A DNA stretch of 64,000 nucleotides from Ascaphus truei (Eukaryota > Chordata > Amphibia > Anura > Ascaphidae). The stretch spans positions 38,286,417 through 38,350,416 of the forward strand of contig CM071568.1 in NCBI GenBank assembly GCA_036426205.1, read 5' to 3'. The notes below the pieces were generated by a model. That model made no database searches and was not told where the DNA came from. It worked only from the letters and a program-made list of their open reading frames with translations. The position numbers were made by a program, and so were the translations under genes. Positions within the stretch are counted from its first letter, which is position 1; each line of letters begins with the position of its first letter. Of the stretch, positions 58,511-64,000 are shown in pieces.

Positions 58511-58690
58511 CATGTCTGTAAGTGGTTTAAACTTGCTTTGTTTAAAAGCTGTGTGAACGGCGATACATCAGCTTAAATGGGATTCATGTAAATGGATATT
58601 CCAGGCAAAAGGTGACACATTTTGTGCTCAGTTGCATGTCATTTCTCAGAATCCCTTGCTGCAGTGGGAGCACTGTATTTAAATAAAATT
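58511..58690 (+). repeat. Satellite-2-like ribozyme repeat, copy B, right part
   Basis: Begins CATGTCTGTAAGTGG, the natural continuation of GAAAC at 56510 in uninterrupted copies. Contains the octamer region (TTGCATGTC) and CTCAGAATCCCTTGC, the ZNF143/STAF-like site in reverse. Confidence 0.7.
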
Positions 58691-59049
58691 ATTTTCATCG
58701 GAATCTGAAAATACACCAAGACTAATACATGCAAGTATTTGGCACACTGGAAAAATACAAATCCAATTAATCCCTTGAAACATTAATCCTTATCATAGGT
58801 AATTCCAATCATTAACTACTCCAGTATAGAGTTGGATATAAAAGTTTAGATAAGGCTAAAGAGCTATACAGTACATTAATCACTCTCATCATGACTAACA
58901 CAGTACTAGCATAAAACAGATGAAATCACTCCATAGAAACTCATAACCCAATCCTCCAATAATAATAGGAAAACATACTATATATGTATATATAAAAGGC
59001 GAAAGAAAACCTCCACCGTTAGCATATAGCCAATAAAGAATATCACTTG
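58691..59049. other. AT-rich sequence, possible element tail
   Basis: Ends with CCTCCACCGTTAGCATATAGCC, inverted relative to 56350-56400. Nothing else recognised. Confidence 0.4.
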
Positions 59050-59350
59050 TGAGCACATTCACATGTCTTAGAAAGGTCTCTAACCCTGCCTTTCAACCAT
59101 TATCACCTCGCATACAGTGCTCCCACTACAGCAAGGGATTCTGGGAGATGACATGCAAATGAGCAGACAATGTGTCACCTTTTGCCTGGAATATCCATTC
59201 ACATGGAGCCCATTTAAGCTGATGTATCACCGTTCACACAGCTTTTAAACACAGCATGGGACTAGCAAAGCAAGTTTAAACCACTCACAGACATGTTTCA
59301 ACCTTGATGTGTATCATCAGTGTGAGGTTGGTATAAACTTGCTCTGAAAT
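59050..59350 (-). repeat. Satellite-2-like ribozyme repeat, copy C (best preserved)
   Basis: About 300 bp containing the hammerhead at 59281-59330, octamer ATGCAAAT at 59153-59160 and GCAAGGGATTCTGGGAG at 59131-59147. Newt satellite 2 is known to be about 330 bp, to self-cleave by a hammerhead and to be transcribed from a snRNA-type promoter; this repeat has the same combination. It lies inverted to copy B. Confidence 0.7.
59281..59330 (-). ncRNA. Type-I hammerhead ribozyme
   Basis: Minus strand: stem I CTCACA (59326-59321) pairs over 6 bp with TGTGAG (59289-59284). Core CTGATGA at 59320-59314, GAAA at 59299-59296, stem III ACATGT, and the preferred cleavage triplet GTC with C17 at 59290. 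Every conserved core base is present. Stem II (TACACATCAAGGTT) is weak in this copy but stronger in copies A and B (GACC / GGTT or GACC / GTTC). Confidence 0.75.
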
Positions 59351-59373
59351 ATTTATTAAAGCCTACGAAAAAA

Positions 59374-59534
59374 ACATGTTGGACATAAGGGAACAGAAAA
59401 CAAAAAAGGGGGGGGTTCTCCTCCCACGCGTTTCACGTGCTGTAGCGCTTCTTGAGAAAGCGCTACAGCAGCGTGAAACACGTGGGAGGAGAACCCCCCC
59501 TTTTTTTGTTTCTGTTCCCCTTATGTCCAACATG
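59374..59534. repeat. Near-perfect 160-bp palindrome
   Basis: ACATGTTGGACATAAGGG on the left matches CCCTTATGTCCAACATGT on the right. Arms of about 77 bp differ only by single-base changes or indels; centre CTTCTTGAGAAAG at about 59452. Each arm contains CACGCGTTTCACG / CGTGAAACACGTG and AAGCGCTACAG, i.e. decayed hammerhead-like sequence. Confidence 0.85.
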
Positions 59535-59574
59535 TTTTTATGTAGCTTTAATAAACCTTAATAACAAAAAAAAT

Positions 59575-59640
59575 AAAAAAAAATAAAAAAATAAAATTAA
59601 AACACAAACCCCCCCCCCCCCCCCAAAAACAAACAAAAAA
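59575..59640. repeat. A-rich tract with C-run
   Basis: AAAAATAAAAAAATAAAATTAAAAC, then a run of 16 C (about 59609-59624) and CAAAAACAAACAAAA. May be two simple repeats, or the tail of a retroposon. Confidence 0.7.
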
Positions 59641-59641
59641 A

Positions 59642-59930
59642 ATGAGAAAAGAAAATATAGGACCCTTTCAGTGTGAGATGGGTAGGCAGATTATTGTTGG
59701 AGATAAGGAAAAAGCTGAGGTATTAAACAAATTTTTTGCCTCTGTGTTTACCAGGGAAGAATCAAGTTCAATAGTAGTGCCGCAGGAGGAAGCCACAACC
59801 TCCATATTAATGAACAATTGGTTAACTGAGGAAGAAGTTCATAAGCGACATGAAAAAATTAAAGTAAATAAGGCACCTGGCCCCGTTGGCATACATCCAA
59901 GAGTTCTCAAGGAGATTTATGTATGTCTCT
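59642..59930 (+). pseudogene. CR1/L2-type LINE fragment
   Basis: The frame contains DKEKAEVLNKFFASVFTREE and, after a spacer, TEEEVHKRHEKIKVNKAPGP-type sequence ending GIHPRVLKEI. This is the segment just N-terminal to, and at the start of, the reverse transcriptase of CR1/L2-like LINEs (usual form KVNKAPGPDGIHPRVLKEL; the Asp is Val here). Cut on both sides; no catalytic motifs included. Confidence 0.75.
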
Positions 59931-60370
59931 ATGGATATACATACATACAGGGGACAATCAATGATTGTTTGTGCAAATGCTTGTTTTTATGTATTTCAAA
60001 TGTAGTTTGCTTGTTTGTTTATTTAGCCAGGTCCCCCTCTGGGCTCTGTTCCTTCCCCTCCCTGTCTCTCACCTCCGCTGCTGTCGGGAGAATTGTGGCC
60101 GTTTGCGGAGGCGTGTGTGCAGGCGGTGGGGGCACTAGCCTTCAGGAGGTGTCGGGCGATTGGGCAGGTTGCAAACATGTACAGGGAGCGCTCCGGTGAT
60201 CCGGAGGCTCCGTGGCAGCCGAACGCTAGGGTCCCGCCATCTTGGTTCTATTGCGCATGCGTGAGATTCGGCGCATGCACAGCACACTTGCGTGCATGCG
60301 GTTGCCATAGGGAAAGGCTCCGCGGGAAACTACAACTCCCATGATGCTCAGGGAGATTGGACCACATGTA

Positions 60371-60753
60371 CACTGGCGACACACTTTATTCGAGCTCGGC
60401 TAGTCCCACGAATTCGGGTATACCCGGGTGTATTGAGGTTTGTGACTGTTTTCTGCCCGAGTGCATTGAGGTATTTTCCAGGCAGGGATTGAAGCATTTT
60501 ATTCCCGCTGGCTGCAATACTGCACAGTATATATATATATACTGCATTACAATTCATGAATTTATGCCATCTGGTAGACACGCGAAGCATTGCAGCCTAT
60601 TAAATCCTAATCATTATCATTTAACAGATCAGCCGCCCGTCAGCCAGGCATGAACCCAGGCTGGGAAGGCAAACGCAACGGGGCTTGTCAGAGGTGAGAG
60701 GAATCTGCCAGGTACATACCGGGTATTTGCTCGAATAAAGTGTGTCGGTGCAG
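60371..60753. mobile_element. MITE with 19-bp perfect inner TIR, TA target
   Basis: Left CGACACACTTTATTCGAGC (60377-60395) and right complement (60729-60747); outermost six bases less matched. TA at 60369-60370 and 60754-60755. The paralogous LTR at 47557-48799 is continuous across this point (GAGCCAATAGGGCT on its own strand), giving an empty site. No transposase. Confidence 0.8.
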
Positions 60754-61044
60754 TAGCCGGACAGCCAATAGGGCTTGAGTATTCCCTGGAGCAGGAAATT
60801 GATACGTTTCGCGCGCTGAAAGCAAGGCAGTCGGTGCTGGAACAGGTCTGTGACCTCTGCACTAGGCCAGATTCCCCTAGGCCCCCCGCTAGGCCCTGAC
60901 TCACATTTATAGATTGTGGCTACTACAGGGACAGGCCCTTAGGTAGGGACCCTGCCCCTTTAGCTATTTAATAATTCAGGGGCACAGCTGCTACGCTGCA
61001 TGACCCTGATACTTGTGGTTTGGGACCAGACTACTGTTGCTGAG

Positions 61045-61608
61045 TGTCACGAGGGAGACTCCAGGAGCGGGTAGGACCACATTGGCCGGAACAGCGAGAG
61101 CAGGCAAAGATTGTTGGGGTCATGAGCTTAGGTCGGTGGCAGGCAGCAAGCAGGATTGTCGTGGGCAAGCAGGGGTCGGTGGCAGGCAGCAAGCAGGATC
61201 GTCGTGGGCATCATGCAGAGGTTCAGCAACAGGAAGGCAGGAGCAGGAGAGGGGAGCAGTAACTGGGCAGGGGAGCAGGAACAGGTCTGGGACTTGCTAG
61301 CAGGAAACATACTGGGGCAATCTAGTTAAATTACAAGGGCCTTTAATATGAACAGGACTCCAATACAGAATAGGACTGGTGCAGGAACAGATACAGGAAC
61401 AGGCTGTGGCAGAATTATGGGCAATAGCATGGAGTCTGACATAAAGCAAAGGCAAAGGCCCAGGCAGGAAGCAGGAACTATAAGGACAGAGAACTGGAGC
61501 AACAAGAGGAGACAGACAGACAAACCCCAGAGCAGACAGAAAGCAGCACACCCTGTGGACAAGGAAAGGAACTATGGCTAGGAGCAGGATGTCTAGGAGA
61601 CCCTGACA
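61045..61608. mobile_element. Solo LTR (TGTCACG...CTGACA) with 5-bp target duplication
   Basis: 564 bp from TGTCACGAGGG to ACCCTGACA, flanked by CTGAG at 61040-61044 and 61609-61613. Interior rich in AGGCAGGAAGCAGGAAC-type phrases. A different family from the host LTR. Confidence 0.85.
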
Positions 61609-62202
61609 CTGAGACAGAGACTATCTTCACGGTGAGACACTCCGGCGGGACACCACCCCACGCGGAAGCGAACTCGTCGCGGAGGATATCGTTGATCTCT
61701 GAATCGGCGCACCCGGGTGCTGGACCACCTGGCAGGTACCTATATCTTAAAGTGCACCAACCAAGTACACACACCATAGTGGCAGCGCTGACCACATATA
61801 GGGGTGGGGTTGTATACTTCTGGACACCCGGTGGGGGTTGGGTGCCGAGGGCCCCATTAGGTACTGTGGACACAGTATGGGTTACACAGTGGTGGGGTAA
61901 GGCCCTGCATGGTGAAGGTATAGCTGTAACCAGCAGAGGTATTATTTCCACTTATACTGCATATATCTATGTGTCATAGTGAAGGTTATTGTTATTATCT
62001 GTGTGCTATTATTATTTGTTCCTGCATGGGGTTATCCCACCTAGTTAGGATTCCGTGCACGTGGAGGTGCTGTCACCTATCGAATCAGGTACTCCCCAGG
62101 CTCCCAGCGGCAGAGGTTAAGGCCTCCTGTGAACCATAGGTAAAGCACCACACACACCATAGTTGCCTTATCTCTCAGAGGGTGGGGGAAAGTGCGCTAC
62201 AT

Positions 62203-62460
62203 TTATAAATGTTTGGGCAATGTAATTTTTATTTTTATTTAGTAAAATGTCGTTTTAGTGGTGTTTTCAATAGTTTATTTCAGGGGGGGTGCTTGCTCTT
62301 TAATAGTGGCTTCTTTTTGGTAGTTAGATTTTGTCCGATGGTGGTTACTTTGAGCTTTAATTTATTTCATAATGATTTGTTTTGGTGTTTTAATTGAGAA
62401 TTGTGGAATTTATTTTGGATTGGGTTCTGTTTACTTCTTTATTTGTTTTTATTTTCTGAT
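62203..62460. other. T-rich sequence, no feature
   Basis: Part of the T-rich spacer that precedes the ATGCCCATAT-type hairpin in other copies; not otherwise recognisable. Confidence 0.4.
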
Positions 62461-62590
62461 TGTTTGGGTGGCATTGGATCTTGTTTGTGACTGTTTCTTT
62501 TAGTTTGACCGTTGACTGTATAGTGTTAAATAATGCACAGATTATATGGGCATCATTTACCCTCTATGCCATTCAATTGTTTTATTGGCA
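62460..62590 (+). repeat. Composite-repeat fragment with GACCGTTGACTG box
   Basis: TTTAGTTTGACCGTTGACTGTATAG and ATTATATGGGCATCAT match 8900-8960 and 11740-11790, with a broken hairpin. Confidence 0.6.
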
Positions 62591-62617
62591 TTTGTTATCT
62601 ATTTACTAATCTATGTG

Positions 62618-62742
62618 ATGTGTTTTATTTTGTTATGTGATGTGTTTTATTTTGTTATGTGGTGTATTTTATTTTGATATGTACTGTGTTTGATTTTGCT
62701 GTTTAATGTTTTTTTATGTTGCTATGTAATGTTTTTTATTTG
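62618..62742 (+). repeat. Minisatellite, unit about 22-24 bp
   Basis: About five units of TATGTGATGTGTTTTATTTTG, increasingly degenerate to the right. Confidence 0.8.
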
Positions 62743-62754
62743 GCTATTCTCTAC

Positions 62755-62828
62755 TGAGTTGCATCGGAGCTCGGCTCCTCCCCCCGGATGCACCATGCGG
62801 AGCTTGGCTCCTCCCCCCGGATGCACCT
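62755..62828 (+). repeat. Two tandem copies of a 34-bp CpG-containing unit
   Basis: GGAGCTCGGCTCCTCC and GGAGCTTGGCTCCTCC, each followed by CCCCGGATGCACC. Confidence 0.8.
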
Positions 62829-62899
62829 TTCATGTGATGACGTGCACCGCTCCCTAGCTGCGTGGCAAGTAACCTGATTGCCACTTGTCTCCTGTGCCT

Positions 62900-63365
62900 A
62901 TCATGGCTTCCGCTGGGGTCACGCCTCCACTCCTCCCCCTGTCCTATTGGCTGCTTCTCCCTTCTTATACCTTGCTCACACTCTCTAGCATCGCTCCGCA
63001 TAATCTCATATAGCCTTGTGCGCCTTACAGTTCTGTTTTGCCTTGCTCCTGTTGTCTTTGAGTTTGTCTCCTTATGTACCGGCCCGGCTTGTTAGTGAAA
63101 CCTCTCTGGATATCGACCTCGGCTTACCCTCAACTACGTTTACCTCTCCAACCCAAGATCACGACTACACGGACTTCGACAATTCTCATCTCGCTGCTCT
63201 CTATAACCCAAGACCCCGGCGAGTATAAGGACAAACCCACTCTATCCTACCCAGACCCGGCTACGCTGACAATTCGCCTTCCAGGCACGCCATCGCTGCT
63301 GTCGGTGCGTGGTTTCATACCTTCCCACCTCAGTACCGAGGTCTTGTCTTGTTTGTGGTTAGCGC
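62900..63365 (+). repeat. LTR-like sequence, unclassified
   Basis: Pyrimidine-rich GACCTCGGCTTACCC / CACGACTACACGGACTTCG style typical of amphibian LTRs; similar in style to the minus strand of 44459-45229. No paired ends found. Confidence 0.35.
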
Positions 63366-63369
63366 AAGC

Positions 63370-63800
63370 ATTACATTTTCTTGGTATATTGGTCAATAAT
63401 GCCCATATTTTATGGGTATGATGTAACAATGAATGGGTGAAGGGTGGGTATAGTGGGTCCGGGGTGGGTGGTTAGGCCTTCCGGGTGGGTAGCGGGGCAG
63501 GGTAGGTTAACCCCTTAATAACTATAGCGGTAATTAACCGCTAAGGTGATTAAGGGGCTAGGGGACATTAGATTGTATTTATTACTGTATGTATGCTTTC
63601 TGGCAACAGAGGACATGGACCTGCAGTATGCTGATGAGGACGCCATTCATATTGGCAGGGGTAAGTAGAACGGTTTTATGTACTTTATTTATGCTTGCTA
63701 ATGTTGTGATTAATAATGGGCAAATAATCTATTATCCATATCTCGATAATAGTTATTTTGCCCATTACTTTACTGAATATGTTTGAGGGGGGGAGGCGTA
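63370..63800 (+). repeat. Composite-repeat copy: hairpin, module P, exon-like cassette, module S
   Basis: ATGCCCATATTTTATGGG hairpin (63400), module P (63508-63563), cassette with ATEDMDLQYADED-type frame and GGGGTAAGTAG (63600-63672), module S (63714-63768). Same order as 11765-12104. Confidence 0.7.
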
Positions 63801-63889
63801 TTGATTTAAATGTAGGCCATGTTTTATTTTTGACATACAGGATTGATATCTCAGGCAGGAGAAGAGATCCGGCGCCACAGCCAGTGACT

Positions 63890-64000
63890 GAATCGGAGGC
63901 ATTGAATAATGAATCTTTATTGAACGCACAATAGGACACAGGCTACACCACAGTCTCCCCCTCAACGCGTTTCACGCTCAAAGTAGCGATTCGTCTTGGT
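63890..64000 (-). repeat. Element tail with decayed hammerhead-like motif
   Basis: Plus strand TTTATTGAACGCAC...CAACGCGTTTCACG. On the minus strand AGACGAATCGC...GCGTGAAACGCGTTG resembles the hammerhead tails at 45886 and 55600, with the first core bases changed. Cut by the window end. Confidence 0.45.

Larger units (their letters stand above)
60022..62202 (+). mobile_element. Solo LTR with two nested insertions
   Basis: Starts TTTAGCCAGG (TGTAGCC with one change) and ends GCGCTACA, flanked by TTTA on both sides (60018-60021 and 62203-62206). After removing the MITE (60371-60753) and the inner LTR (61045-61608) with their duplications, about 1.23 kb remains, close to the 1243 bp of the copy at 47557-48799. 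Confidence 0.8.

Noticed and set aside
1..64000. CRISPR arrays, bacterial operons, rRNA or tRNA genes
   Set aside because: Vertebrate-type repeat landscape; no cloverleaf, rRNA core or regularly spaced direct repeats with unique spacers seen by eye.

Overview
The window looks like intergenic DNA from an amphibian genome, most likely a frog. Reasons: no gene-dense stretch; abundant TACAGTAC / ATACTGTA and (AT)n tracts; L1, Penelope-like, CR1/L2-like and Ty3/gypsy elements nested in one another; many palindromic non-autonomous elements; and newt-satellite-2-like hammerhead repeats. The species cannot be fixed from sequence alone. I found no intact multi-exon host gene. The only host-type protein signal is a short divergent forkhead (Fox) reading frame at 43.6-44.0 kb.

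Layout. 0-8.3 kb: an L1-type LINE on the minus strand (decayed ORF2, G-rich spacer, almost open ORF1, CpG-rich 5' region), with a mariner-type MITE sitting 17 bp before ORF1. 8.4-14.4 kb: hairpin modules, a long promoter-like palindrome, a local duplication and unrecognised sequence. 14.5-27.4 kb: several copies, in both orientations, of a hairpin-rich composite repeat about 2.3-2.4 kb long. 28.3-30.5 kb: an internally deleted LTR element. 30.5-38 kb: LTR-like pieces in AT-rich sequence with little else visible. 38-43.7 kb: an L1 3' fragment, another composite-repeat copy and a duplicated hairpin pair. 43.6-47.4 kb: the forkhead frame, a solo LTR, a Penelope-like remnant with a hammerhead motif, and MITE-like palindromes. 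47.5-55.1 kb: a solo LTR, a satellite-2-like ribozyme repeat, then a Ty3/gypsy pol with its 3' LTR, all on the minus strand. 55.4-59.6 kb: a retroposed ZCCHC3-like gene inserted in the catalytic core of a ribozyme repeat, a second ribozyme repeat, and an almost perfect 160-bp palindrome. 59.6-62.2 kb: a CR1/L2-like fragment and an LTR carrying both a MITE and a second solo LTR. 62.2-64 kb: minisatellites, LTR-like sequence and another composite-repeat copy.

Most interesting: (1) roughly 310-bp repeats with a type-I hammerhead ribozyme and an adjacent octamer plus ZNF143/STAF-like site, the combination known from newt satellite 2; (2) a modular repeat system in which a CCAAT/CRE-rich palindromic promoter-like unit, several conserved hairpins and exon-like cassettes with splice-site-like edges recur in the same order; (3) the forkhead frame, whose recognition helix has lost the usual R and H.

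The elements do not form a pathway. Their order is a record of successive insertions, readable because the window often holds both an interrupted copy and an uninterrupted paralogue of the same repeat.
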